A DNA stretch of 64,000 nt, taken from NCBI GenBank assembly GCA_934045905.1, contig OW203764.1, forward strand, positions 28,556,400 through 28,620,399. The letters run 5' to 3'. The notes under the pieces are model-generated. The model searched no databases, had not been told where the DNA came from, and saw only the letters and a list, made by a program, of their open reading frames with translations. Each line of letters starts with the position of its first letter. Within the stretch, counting starts at the first letter, position 1. This document shows, piece by piece, positions 11,123-22,275 of the stretch. Position numbers and translations under genes: made by a program. Origin of the DNA: Leuctra nigra (taxonomy: Eukaryota; Arthropoda; Insecta; Plecoptera; Leuctridae).

Positions 11123-11175
11123 ATGATGATGATGATGGTGATGGTGATGATGAAGATGATGATGATGATGATGAT

Positions 11176-11216
<41 letters not shown>

Positions 11217-11265
11217 TGACGATGATGATGATGATGACGATGATGATGATGATGATGATGAAGAA
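11123..11265 (+). repeat. (GAT)n / (GACGAT)n microsatellite
   Basis: GAT triplets with a run of about six GACGAT hexanucleotides in the middle. It forms the ATC-rich tail zone of the adjacent minus-strand SINE, as in the intact SINE at 469-751. Confidence 0.93.
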
Positions 11266-11385
11266 TAGGTAAGGATGGACGGTGGGAAGGAGGCAGTCGT
11301 GGCTAATTAGTAGGGAACCAACCCAACATTTGCCTCGCCACTGAGGGAAACCACAAAACAACTCAGTCATCATAAAGGACGACAT
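11266..11385 (-). mobile_element. SINE central domain fragment
   Basis: Minus strand reads GGTTTCCCTCAGTGGCGAGG and then GTTCCCTACTAATTAGCCAC, the conserved central block of the SINE. The tRNA-like head is missing. The 111-codon minus frame here is SINE plus microsatellite read-through. Confidence 0.75.
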
Positions 11386-11713
11386 TTAGAAATGTTCAAT
11401 AGTGTAGCGTCTTAATTGACTATACAAAATGTCAGTTCAAAATCCAAATACACAATTCAAGAGACACGACACGACTATCTGCCTACGTGAACGAATACAA
11501 GTCAGCAAATCCAAGTTTTTACGTTCGCGTCAGTTGTTCAATCCCTTAACGACAGGACTCGCAGAAAATTTCGATTCCGATGTAAAAAAATCCTAGAAAT
11601 GCATGAAAATGCATTAGCTCTGGGTTGTACATGACAATTGTGACATTTAAACGTGTGTTGCATGTTGCATATACTGCTGTGAAGTAAGTTATTTTAATTC
11701 AAATATTGAAAAC
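11386..11713. other. Nothing recognised
   Basis: Intervening D-block DNA with no open frame, RNA gene or inverted repeat that I can support. Confidence 0.4.
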
Positions 11714-12013
11714 CACAAAAAGCCATAAATAGGTGGCCCCTACTTTTTTCTTAACGGCTTGACCGATAGTTTTCAAAATTTAACAGCATAGAGATAAAGA
11801 GTAAATCTGTGTCTCTAGTGATAGAAAAAAATAATAAAAAATGTTTTTTCTAGTTTTAGTCTTTTTGGCACCTCTACCCTGAAATAACTAAACAAAAAAG
11901 TAAACTTTGGGGCCACTAGAGACATAGATCAGCTACTCTTTATCTATAACCTGTAAAAATTTGAAGACAATCGGTAAAGCCGTTTCGAAAAAAGTAGGGG
12001 CCGCCTTTTTGTG
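11714..12013. mobile_element. Foldback element, ~300 bp
   Basis: Both ends begin CACAAAAAG; inverted arms of about 90 bp follow (left GGTGGCCCCTACTTTTTTC, right its complement near 11995). The arms carry the ACGGCTT.ACCGAT phrase. The middle is a short AT-rich loop. No clear target duplication was found. Confidence 0.75.
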
Positions 12014-12545
12014 CTTCATAAAAAATGGATATGATATGCACAATGATATGAAGCACAATGATATGAAGAAATAGAGAGATCAAGCAAAGAACCACCTGTT
12101 GATATCAATTTAATAATAAGAACTGCAACAAAACATCAACAATGTTGTGTTTTTCCTAATAAAACCCCCAAGAATACAACTACAACAGTGTGCTTATCCC
12201 AATTATTAAACTTAGTATCCAAGACAACCACATTGTGGACCACATTGCTCTTTCAAATCATTTAGTTCGCTTCAGTTTTCTTTCCTCTCCAGATTATAAA
12301 ATTTACTTTTGTCGATATTTTCTTTTGAATGGACACCAAAATGTTAAGACATCTAAAGAAACATTACACCAACAGTTGTTTAATGTGAATTTGATTCCAA
12401 TATTAAATAACTGTTTCTGAAATGTTACAAGATGAAAACACATTGAGTTGTTCCATGCAAAATGAATATCTATACTGCATGATTTATATTGGTGAAACTT
12501 TGAGTGTGATTTGAACGCAAGAATAATCCTGGAACGTGACTGAAG

Positions 12546-12794
12546 ATGAGAGGAGCTGCGAGATCTTTCACTGACATATTCGATACGTTCGCATCAGGAA
12601 CAAGCGTAGAAGATGTCAGGCAGTTGCTTAAACATGATCCAGACCAACGAGCAGCAAACAGGAGCTATACAAGTACCTCATCATTATTTACTACTCGCCT
12701 TCTGACCTTACCTAATATGGCACATTTTGATAGCACAGTGCTACTTAGAACCGTGCTACTTGTAGCACCGACCTTGAACTCAGCACCATCGTAG
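12546..12794 (+). other. Recurrent 82-codon reading frame in R, function unknown
   Basis: ATG to TAG, 82 codons, start MRGAARSFTD, middle SVEDVRQLLKHDPDQRAANR, end ...APTLNSAPS. I do not recognise it. Related frames occur in other R copies. Some differ by in-frame deletions (21 codons at 20958, 2 codons at 38429). Others are frameshifted (near 1330, 16850 and 60790). It may be a relic exon or chance openness; there is no promoter or splice evidence. Confidence 0.2.
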
Positions 12795-13862
12795 CACCAA
12801 CATTTGGCGATATTATTAGGTAAAGCTAATGTTCACTAGATCAGTCCAATTGAATTTTATTAGCTGATCCTCTACCTTTGCTTCATGCCTTATTAAAAAG
12901 TCATCAGTTTTCTAAACTATTAAAAAGCTATTAGTTTCCCCCCTCTCAACTTATTTTAAGGTGCTTAGCCGTTGGAGCAAATTGAGAGAGATAAAGTATT
13001 TCATAAGAGGGTGTAACTTTGATGGGATGTTCACATGATCAGTTTGATTGTATATTAGTAGAAAGAACAATCGGATATGATTGGAGATGGAGACCAAAAC
13101 ACTTGAACCAATTGATATCAAACGTTACAAGCGTATTGTTCAAGGATAAGCTTAGGGTTGTTACAATTGGCACATTTTACAAATTAATTATAATGCGGCA
13201 CCCTGCGAGAAAAAAATAGCTTATTTTTACCAAAAATCTATAAAATATTAGTAATTCTCTACCTGGCAAAGCAAAAAATTAAATATGTACCTACCACGTC
13301 AAACCCTAAGTTTGTCTTATCCATGATTAAAAATTCAAATAATTTATTCCGGACATTTCGTCTTTAAAAAAGTGTTGCAGTGCAACAACCAGTCAGTGTC
13401 TTGTATGGCCAGTAGGAAGGAGGCGATCATGGCCTACTAGTTGGGAACCTTCCCAGAGAAGACTACGAACAATTCTCCGTCGTGAATGATGGGGATTGAA
13501 CCCAGCACCTTCGCAGTGCATGTGCCGAGTATTAACATTGCCAGCTCAACAATGCCTTGACGCAAGTTTAAGAACCACAGGATTCCAATCAATTGTTCTA
13601 GAGACTATTTAGTCAACAATGTACCTGGACCAGTCTTCGTGGTTTATTAAGATGAGAATAACAGCGAATGCAGCTGTCAATCTAAACGCAGTATGTACCC
13701 TGATACGTAGCAGTGAAATCTTCAAACGAAACAACTTAGGTATTTGATTATTCCCATATTGAGTAACTTAAAAAGCACCTGGAACTGTCCTTCCCATGAA
13801 ATCGAACAACAAATCTACATCCAAGCAATATTGAATGGACTTTATGTGTAATGGAATGAAAA

Positions 13863-14063
13863 CTAGGAAAACGCTCTGTGTAACGCGTTGATGAGCGAGC
13901 ACGGACACGCGTAACATCGCCAATCAAACACGATCCATTGGGCATTGAATCAAAGATAAATAGCTGCATCATTACTGATTTTCATTGCAACTTTACAAAC
14001 ACTCTGGAACAATTGAGATGCGAGTCGGAATGATTTGTATTTGATGCTCGCTAAGCTTGCGAA
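13863..14063 (-). mobile_element. Short Helitron (copy of 197-397)
   Basis: Identical structure and A|T context to 197-397, at an offset of 13666 within the R2/R3 boundary. Confidence 0.72.
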
Positions 14064-14134
14064 TTATTATAGGTGGATGATAAGAAGAAATACTATGTTT
14101 ATTAACACACACTGCAATTCAATAATGGTTGACA

Positions 14135-14417
14135 CGGAAAGGGTTGGCTGAGTGGTAACGCTCTGAACTTGTATTCTGGAGGCCCGGGTTCGATTCCCGC
14201 GGCCTTCCTTCCTGATTGGGGGTTTTTCGTGGTATTCCCTCAGTCGACAGGCAAATGCTGGGAAGGTACACTACTAATAGGCCACGACCGCCTCCTTCCC
14301 ACCTTCCATCTTTACCTATTCTTCACCATCATTTCCCAATCATCATCATAATCATTCATCCGTCGCCATTAGCCTCGCTGCAGAAAAGTGCGACGTTCAG
14401 CCCCAGACAAAAAAGAG
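14135..14417 (+). mobile_element. tRNA-derived SINE, full length (R3)
   Basis: Same insertion as in R1, with the TGGTTGACA duplication on both sides. Confidence 0.87.
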
Positions 14418-15305
14418 TGGTTGACATAAGGACACTAGAGCAGAAATTGAAATAATATATCTTATGAACCACAAATACGTCACAGATTTTTGTTAAATAT
14501 GCACTTTCAACAAGTCAAAGTTACGAGAAAGAACATTGATATGAAGGCATTAACTAACTACCTGTTGATATCAATTTAATAATGTGAACTGCAACAATAC
14601 ATCAACAATGTTGTGTTTTTCCTAATAAAAACCACAAGAATACATCAACAACAGTGTGCTTATCCCAATTATTACATGTCTCAGTAACCAGACAACCACA
14701 TTGCAATCTCAAATCATTTAGTTCGCTTCAGTTTTCTTTCCTCTCCAGATTATAAAATTTATTTCGGTCGATATTTTCTTTTGAATGGACACCAAAATGT
14801 TAAGACATCTAAAGAAACATTACGCCAACAGTTGTTTAGTGTGAATTTGATTCCAATATTAAATAACTGGTTCTGAAATGTTACAAGATGAAAACACATT
14901 GCGTTGTTCCGTGCAAAATGAATAGCTACTGAATATTGGTGATACTTTGAGTGTGATTTGAACGCAAGAATAATCCTGGAACGAGACTGAAGATGAGAGG
15001 AGCTGCGAGATCTTTCACTGATCTAGACCAACGAGCAGCAAACAGGAGCAATACAAGTACCTCATCATTTACTACTCGCCTACTGCCCTTACTTAATATG
15101 GAACATTTTGATAGCACGGTGCTACTTAGAACCGTGCTACTCCACTTGTAGCACCGACCTTGAACTCAGCACCATCGTAGCACCAATATTTTGCGATATT
15201 ATTAGGTAAAGCTAATGTTAACTTGATCAGTCCAATTGAATTTTATTAGCTGTTTCTCTACTTTTGCTTCATGCCTTGTTAAATAGTCCTCAGTTGTTAG
15301 TTACC

Positions 15306-15932
15306 CCACCGCGTAGAGAACATCTATCTTCACACTATTAAATTTAAGGTGAGATCAGATGGGCTTGAGACGTGAAACAGGCTCCAATGCTAAATATGGC
15401 CAGGTCTATAGAGTGGATTGGCTGCGGCTACCAGCCGTTCGCAGCGCTCTCTAAGCACCATGGTTGGTGTTAGAAAATCGAACTAATCTGAATTTTAGCG
15501 GGTTAATTCAAAATCAAATGTATAAATTAGAACTTAAACAACTTGGATAACGATCAGATGAAATTAAAAGGGTTGATATCAGTGTAAAAATGTGTTTAGT
15601 TTATTAATTGTAATAATTAACATGTAATACAAGCATTTTCACTTACTTATTATTCACCAAACAGCAAATAACCTAAAAGATGGCATTTGACAGCTCGCGC
15701 CATTGACTATCACTCAAGAAATAAAATGATTGCCTAGATTAGTTCCGGGATCGCCACCAGCGAACTTAGCGCTGCGATCGGCTAGGGTGCAGACTGACCA
15801 AGGGTCGATTTTATAGCATTTCTTTCTGCGTATTCCACCCGTAGTCCGTATTCACGGGAGCCAATGGTAGATCATTGAAGTGTTTACACCGTAAGGTTAA
15901 TAGTGTGAAGATAGCTGTTCTCTACGCGGTGG
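15306..15932. mobile_element. MITE-type DNA transposon, ~625 bp
   Basis: Terminal inverted repeats of about 34 bp start CCACCGCGTAGAGAAC and end GTTCTCTACGCGGTGG. The flanks repeat TTACC, or GTTACCC if the first C belongs to the host, so the duplication is 5-7 bp and ambiguous. R1 has the empty site near 1705-1716. No transposase frame. Confidence 0.88.
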
Positions 15933-15976
15933 TTACCCCCCTCAAACTCTTGTGTCAGTACTACATATAACTTCTG

Positions 15977-16252
15977 AACTCTCAACTTGTATTCTGGAGG
16001 ACCGGGTTCGATTCTTGCGACCGCCCTTCTTGACTGGGGGCCCTTCTTGACTGGGGTTTTTTCGTGGTATTCCCTCAGTCGACAGGCAAATTCTGGGAAG
16101 GTACCCTACTAATAGGCCACGAACGCCACCTTCCCACCTTCCATCCTTACCTACTCTTCACCATCATTTCCCAATCATCATCATAATCATTCATTCGTCG
16201 CCATTAACCTCGCTGCAGAACAGTGCAACGTTAAGCCCCAGACAAAAAAAAA
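15977..16252 (+). mobile_element. SINE lacking its 5' head
   Basis: The B box and central domain are present, with a local duplication of CCCTTCTTGACTGGGG. The A box is lost at the R3/R4 fusion. It ends ...CCCCAGAC and an A-run. Confidence 0.8.
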
Positions 16253-17328
16253 TAATGTGTGACATAAGGACACTAGAGCAGAAATTGAAATAATATATCT
16301 TAAAAACCACAAATACGTCACAGATTTTTGTTAAATAATGCACTCTTGACAAGTCAAAGTTACGAGAAAGAACATTGATATGAAGAAATTATGAGACCAA
16401 GCAACTAGAATTACCTGTTGATATTAACTTAATAATAATAACCACAACAATACATCAACAATGTTGTGTTTTTCCTAATAAAACCCCCAAGAATACACCA
16501 ACAACAGTGTGCTTATCCCAATTATTACATGTCTTAGTAACCAGACAACCACATTGCAATCTCAAATCATTTAGTTCGCTTCAGTTTTTTTCCTCTCCAG
16601 ATTATAAAATTGATTTCAGTCGATATTTTCTTTTGAATAGACACCAAAATGTTAAGACATCTAAAGGAACATTACGCCAACAGTTGTTTAGTGTGAATTT
16701 GATTCCAATATTAAATAACTGTTTCTGAAATGTTACAAGATGAAAACACATTGCGTTGTTCCATGCAAAAGAATAGCTACTGAATATTGGTGAAACTTTG
16801 AGTGTGATTTGAACGCAAGAATAATCCTGTAACGAGACTGAAGATGAGAGGAGCTGCGAGATCTTTCACTAACATTCTTCGATACGTTCCCATCAGAAAC
16901 AAGCGTAGAAGATGTCAGGCAGTTGCTTACACATGATCCAGACCAACGAGCAGCAAACAGGAGCAATACAAGTACCTCATCATTTACTACTCTTCTACTG
17001 CCCTTACCTAATATGGCACATTTTGATAGCACCGTGCTATTTAGAACCGTGCTACTTGTAGCACCAACCTTGAATTCAGCACCATCATAGCACCAACATT
17101 TGGCGATATTGTCAGGCGATGTCAGTTCAATTGAATTTTATAAACTGTTTCTCTTCTTTTGCTTCATGCCTTGTTAAATAGTCATCACTCATCAGTTTTT
17201 AGTTTCCCCCCTCAAACTCTTGTGTCAGTACCTATAACTTATTTTAATGTGTTCGGCCGTTGGAGCAAATTGAGAGAGATAAAATATTTCATATGAGGGT
17301 GTAACTTTGATGGGATGTTCACATGATC

Positions 17329-17385
17329 CGTCGCCATTAGCCTCGCTGCAGAACAGTGCGACGTTAAGCCCAAGACAAAAAAAAA
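17329..17385 (+). mobile_element. 57-bp SINE 3' stub (R4)
   Basis: Same position, length and ACATGATC duplication (17321-17328 and 17386-17393) as in R1, so R1 and R4 share a common ancestor after this insertion. Confidence 0.85.
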
Positions 17386-17732
17386 ACATGATCAGTCTGA
17401 TTGTATATTAGTAGAAAGAACAATCGGATGATTGGAGATGGAGACCTGACACTTGAACCAATTGATCTCAAATTGTTACATGTGTATTGTTCAAGGATAA
17501 ACTTAGGGTTGGTACAATTGGCACATTTTACAAATTAATTATTATACGACACCCATAGTGAGAAAAAAATTGCTTATTTTTACCAAAAATCTATTAAATA
17601 TTACTAATTCCCTAACTTGCAAAGCAAAAATATTAATATGTACCTACCACGCAAAACCCTAAGTTTGTCTTATCCATGATTAAAAATTCAAGTAATTTCG
17701 TCCGGACATTTCGTCTCCAAAAAAGTGTCTGC

Positions 17733-17930
17733 AACCAGTCAGTGTCTAGTATGGCCAGTAGGAAGGATGCGATCATGGCTTCTAGTAGGGAACCTTCCCA
17801 TCCTTTGCCTCTCGACTGAGAGAAAACTACGCACAATCCTCCGTCGTGAATGATGGGAATTGAACCCGGCACCTTCGCAGTGCATGTGCCGAGTATTAAC
17901 ATTGCCAGCTCAACAATGCCTTGACGCAAG
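17733..17930 (-). mobile_element. Second SINE subfamily (R4)
   Basis: Intact central domain and B-box-like block on the minus strand, equivalent to 2236-2435. Confidence 0.72.
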
Positions 17931-18229
17931 TTTAAGAACCCTAGGATTATTATAATCAATTGTTCTAGAGACTATTTAGCCAACAATTCCTCTGAACCAG
18001 TCTCCGTGGTTTATTAAGATGAGAATAACAGCGAATGCAACTGTCAATCTAAACAAAGTATGTACCCTGATACGTGGCAGTGAAATCTTCAAACGAAACA
18101 ACTTAGGTATTTGATTATTCCCATATTGAGTAACTTATAAAGCACCTGGAACTGTCCTTCCCATGAAATCGAACAACAAATATACATTCAAGTAATTTTG
18201 AATGGACTGTATGTGTAATGGAAGTAAAA

Positions 18230-18452
18230 CTATGAAAACGTTCCGTATAACGCGTTGATGAGCGAGCACGGCCACGCGCAACATTGCCAATCGAGCACGA
18301 TCATTGAATCAAATATAAATAATCACATAATTACTGATTTTCATTGCAACTTTCCATAAACTCTCTGGAACAATTGTCCAATGTAGATCTCCTCCCCCTA
18401 AGACGTCATCAACACAGTTATGATGTTTCATAATCAAAAATGGCCGAAAAAG
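18230..18452 (-). mobile_element. Truncated Helitron 3' half
   Basis: The minus-strand 3' hairpin is recognisable, but the terminus is mutated to CATAG. The interior matches the 359-bp element at 59297-59520. The 5' half is replaced by linker X. Confidence 0.6.
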
Positions 18453-18545
18453 TGACAGTTTTACAGTCTTACATTGCCATTAATAATCGTAATGCATTAA
18501 ACTATTTGAATATTAATAAATACCAACTGCAATGTGAAAAGATTT

Positions 18546-18617
18546 TCCTAGAGTGGGACTTGAACCCACGACCTTCCGATATCCAGATAGATGCTCTACC
18601 AGCTGAGCTATCGAGGC
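18546..18617 (-). tRNA. tRNA-like sequence, probably a pseudogene or SINE head
   Basis: The minus strand folds as a 72-nt cloverleaf with perfect D stem (GCTC/GAGC) and T stem (GTGGG/CCCAC, loop TTCAAGT). The anticodon loop is CTGGATA, giving GGA. The acceptor stem has two mismatches and the anticodon stem two. The variable loop is 5 nt, whereas a serine tRNA with this anticodon would need a long arm. No CCA is encoded. A functional tRNA is unlikely. Confidence 0.45.
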
Positions 18618-18857
18618 AGTTCACAGTGCAGCGGCTGTGTTCCAATATAAGCTGCGTTAGCAACTTACCGATTTTGAAGATAGGGTCAGCAGACCGTGAA
18701 TTTCATCCTCGTTTGACAACTGACTAACTTCATTCGACTTGGTTCAGTAAAAAATCAGTAAAAATCATATTTCATATATATTTGAATATTGTTTAGTCTT
18801 AATTAATTTCTTAAAAGAGAGGAATAATTGAGAAAGAATTATTTAGACCCAAGTAAG

Positions 18858-19041
18858 AAAAACGGTTTTCGAAAGAAACGGATTGGCTGAAAATGGTTTG
18901 ATGGCATCATCCAATGAAGTTCATGCTAACTCGTCATCGAACTCTAGTGGTGATCTCTGATTTCATTTCTAATAAAAAGGATCCTTGCAGCCTGGCCTGA
19001 ACCTGACCAGCAGCCAATCCGTTTCGCTCAAATACCGTTTT
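18858..19041. mobile_element. Short TIR element, ~184 bp
   Basis: Inverted ends of about 31 bp: AAAACGG....GAAACGGATTGG on the left and its complement ending CCGTTTT on the right. No target duplication is identified. Its right arm alone is found again at the chimeric junctions near 21856 and 62827. Confidence 0.65.
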
Positions 19042-19062
19042 ATGATTTGTTGAGTGTACCTA

Positions 19063-19947
19063 TAGTCGACCCAGCGCAGCGAGTGTGTATAGCCTTTCTT
19101 TTCATGAGACGAACAGTATTGTTCGACATTGTTCAACAGTTAAGCTCTGACAAGATACAACTCTTTTAATGACCTGCTTCCACCTACACTGTTGCCATTT
19201 TATACAACTTTCAGTGAATTTTAAATACCAACTGCATTGAAAGATGGCACCACAACGAAACAACCCTTTCCAGCACACCTGCACTGCCCTACCAGCCATA
19301 AAGCACCCACGTGACATGTTTGAAAATATGGAATTATTGGAATCGTTGGAATCAACAGATCATTTCCTATCTATTGTGCTCGTTAAGAAAGCCGTAAGTC
19401 AACTTTCAATGGGTCAAAACATGGGTTGAAGCTGTGGGCGTTATTGAAAAATGCCGTCTGTACACAGGTAAAAGCAACCAAGTAACTAATACCATGCTAA
19501 TACTATCCAAGAAAGCAATGTGCGTACATGGGGCTTTTTAAACGAGTAGAACACGGGAAAAATCGGATCGATGCCAAGTGTCCACTTGTGACCAAGTATT
19601 TACATTGAAACGGGCGATAACAATACTCCAGTAAAAGGCCCTAAGTGCTAAAAAAGGGTTAAAGGATGAAAATGCCTTAATTTTTTGGTGATATTCAGAT
19701 AAAGCACAAAATTTTAAAGAAATTAAAAGTTAATTTTAAGGCATGGCAGAGATTGAAGCATGTTCTGTAAATTTTCTCGAAACGAGGTTCGCGTCACTTG
19801 GGTGCCTTATGGTTGGTAGGGCAGTGCAGTGGTTGAGAGATATTTACAGCCGGACACGCGTCAAAACACTCAGAATTACAAGCTAAGCCCATTGTTGAAT
19901 ATTTCACATCATTTGCTTAAGTGGCTACACACTCGCTGGGTCGACTA
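19063..19947. mobile_element. TIR DNA transposon flanked by TA, 885 bp
   Basis: Left end TAGTCGACCCAGCG, right end its complement. TIR similarity extends to about 27 bp with a 2-bp insertion on the left. TA flanks both sides (19061-19062, 19948-19949). D2 has the single-TA empty site at 21909-21910. TA duplication suggests the Tc1/mariner group, but no transposase is present, so the superfamily is inferred. Confidence 0.82.
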
Positions 19948-19949
19948 TA

Positions 19950-20345
19950 CCACCTTGATGAACCTGGTGAAACTTTACAACTGTTAGTGTTTTCCAAGGT
20001 TAGAGCAGCAACTGTCACACATCATGTTAATTCTCACTCAATAGAAAGGCTCGCTTATCAACTCGTTACACAGAGCGGTTTTCCGGCTCCTATTTACAAA
20101 TGTCGTCTTTCCTACCGTTAATTCTTATCTTATGGAAAGTGTCAATAAGTTTGCTCAAAGAATTTGTGCAAAGAGCAAATTGTGCACTTGACAAAATTAG
20201 TCTACATTTGGTCACGTGAACCTAGAGATGTGAGTCAGAATGAATTGTTAGATGCTCACTAAGCTTTCTAAATTTTAATAGGGGGATGATCATTATAAAA
20301 GAAATTTACATTTAATGTATTTTAATGTTCTTCGACATGTTAATT
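19950..20345. other. Linker X right part with a decayed Helitron end
   Basis: Contains a Helitron-type hairpin at about 20050-20085 whose end is mutated (no CTAG) and a 5'-end fragment of the short Helitron family near 20240-20270. No gene is seen. Confidence 0.5.
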
Positions 20346-21855
20346 GACACACACTGCAATTCAATAATGGTTGCCATAAGGACACAGTAGATCAGAATGT
20401 GAAGAAATAGGTATATCATATGAACCACAAATACGTCACAGATTTGTAAATTGGACAGATTTTTGTTAAATATTCACTCTTGTCAAGTCAAAGTAACGAG
20501 AAAGAACATTGATATGAAGAAATTAGGAGATCAAACACCAAGAACTAACTGTTGATATCAATTTAATAATAAAAACTGCAACAATACGTCAATAATGTTG
20601 TGTTTTTTCCTAATAAAAACCCAAAAAACATCGACAACAGTGTGCTTATCCCAATTATTACATGTCTTAGTAACCAGACAACCACATTGCTATTTCAAAT
20701 CATTTAGTTCGCTTCAGTTTTCTTTCCTCTCCAGATTATAAAATCGATATTTTATTTTGAATGGCCACCAAAATGTTAAGACATCTAAAGAAACATTACA
20801 CAAACAGTTGTTTAGTGTGAATTTGATTCCAATATTAAATAACTGTTTCTGAAATGTTACAAGATGAAAACACATTGAGTTGTTCCATGCAAAATTAACA
20901 GTTACTGAACTGTAAGTGTGATTTGAACGCAAGAATAATCCTGGAACAAGACTGAAGATGAGAGGAGCTGCGAGATCTTTCACTGATCCAGACCAACGAG
21001 CAGCAAACAGGAGCAATACAAGTACCTCATCATTTACTACTCGCCTACTGGCCTTACATTATATGGCTCATTCTGATAGCACGGTGCTACTTAGAACCGT
21101 GCTACTTGTAACACCGACCTTGAACTCAGCACCATCATAGCACCGACATTTGGCGATATTATTAGGTGAAGCTAATGTTCACCAGATCAGTCCAATTGAA
21201 TTTTATTAGCTGTTTCTCTACTTTTGCTTCATGCCTTGTTAAATAGTTTTCAGTTTTCTAAACTATTCAAAACTCTCTTGTCAAGATCAAACACTTGATC
21301 CAATTGATCTCAAATGTTACAAGCGTATTGTTCAAGGATAAACTTAGGGTTGTAACAATTAACAGTTGGCACATTTTAAATTAAATACGGCACCCAGCGA
21401 GAAAATAAATGGCTAGTTTTTACCAAAAATCAATAAATTATTACTAACTCCGTACCTTGCAAAGCAAAAAATTAAATAACCTACCACGCATACAAACTCT
21501 AATGGCCGGTCTTTCAATACTCTGCTAAAGTCTCAATTAGCTGTTAACAGTTAGTAAGTACAAAACTCTGTCTTTCTATTGGTTGTTGCTATGACAATTC
21601 AGTCCTAATCAACAGCTTAAAAGTTAGCAGTGTATTGAAAGACTTCCATGATTAAAAATTCAGATAATTTCGTCCGGACATTTGGTCTCCAAAAAAGAGT
21701 ATCTGCAACCAGTCAGTCAGTGTCTTGTATGGCCAGTAGGAAGGATGCGATCATATCCTACTAGTAGGGAACCTTCCCATCCTTTGCCTCTCGACTGAGA
21801 GAAAACTACGCACAATCCTCCGTCGTGAATGATGGGAATTGAACCCGGCACCTAA
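20346..21855 (+). repeat. R module copy 5 (R5)
   Basis: Keeps the SINE empty site (TGGTTGCCA, about 20367). It has an in-frame 21-codon deletion of the recurrent frame. It ends abruptly inside the SINE at a chimeric junction. Confidence 0.83.
21509..21644. mobile_element. MITE, 136 bp, TTTCAAT family
   Basis: Inverted ends GTCTTTCAATACTCTGCTAA and TTAGCAGTGTATTGAAAGAC. The other R copies lack it. The interior ATTGGTTGTTGCTATG...CTAATCAAC is shared with the 105-bp element at 22276-22380. Confidence 0.8.
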
Positions 21856-22275
21856 CAGCAGCCAATCCGTTTCGCTCAAATACCGTTTTATGATTTGTTG
21901 AGTGTACCTACCACCTTGATGAACCTGGTGAAATATTAAAACTGTTTTCAAGGTTAGAGCAGCAACTGTCACACATCACGTTAATTCACACTCAATAGAA
22001 AGGCTCGCTTATCAACGCGTTACACAGAGCGGTTTTCCAGCTCCTGTTACAAATGTTGTTATTATCTTGTGGAAAGTGTCAATAAGTTTGCGCAAAGAAT
22101 TTGTACGAAGACGGTAATAAATAACAGAAACCCAGTTTAATGCAGGTAAGTATTACACAAATATATGCGATTAAAACTTAAATACATTCCGTTCCTAAGA
22201 GTTCGGAATTGTTTTTTAACAAAATTAATTGAATTAAAAAAAAAACTCTTCACTAGGTTTAAGCATTTTAGGTCC

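Larger units (their letters stand above)
2609..12050 (+). repeat. D block copy 1 (D1)
   Basis: Order of contents: heptanucleotide tract, 1-kb Helitron, CT tract, palindromic element, 10-bp and composite minisatellites, GAA tract, hAT element, GAT tract with SINE piece, foldback element. Near-identical to 39666-49150. More distantly related to 21856-29832, which lacks the Helitron. I see no gene in the intervening 200-1000 bp stretches. Confidence 0.85.
12050..14108 (+). repeat. R module copy 2 (R2)
   Basis: Joined to the D1 foldback at its left. It has the uninterrupted ACATGATC site (about 13034) that R1 and R4 have filled with a SINE stub. The SINE at about 13385-13565 has lost roughly 30 bp. 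It carries a 201-bp Helitron at 13863-14063. Confidence 0.85.
14109..15976 (+). repeat. R module copy 3 (R3), truncated
   Basis: Lacks the middle of the recurrent frame (the sequence jumps from TTTCACTGATC to TAGACCAACG). It carries a MITE at 15306-15932. It is cut at about 15976, where it runs directly into a headless SINE of the next unit. Confidence 0.82.
15977..18452 (+). repeat. R module copy 4 (R4)
   Basis: Begins inside a headless SINE. It shares the 57-bp SINE stub with R1 and ends in a truncated Helitron that breaks into linker X. Confidence 0.82.
2460..21725 (+). repeat. Proximal copy of a ~37.1-kb-spaced segmental duplication
   Basis: This interval is repeated at 39520-58828 with an offset that drifts only from 37059 to 37109 because of small indels in microsatellites. 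Single-base differences are sparse. Both copies carry the same nested insertions, so those insertions came before the duplication. The left edge lies in the R1 tail near the SINE. The right edge lies in the R5 SINE, where the two copies abruptly diverge. Seen directly by comparing the copies; exchange between repeats is inferred. Confidence 0.93.

Noticed and set aside
18440..18727. 95-codon frame containing EWDLNPRPSD
   Set aside because: That peptide is the familiar antisense translation of a tRNA-like sequence (18546-18617), a common false gene call.
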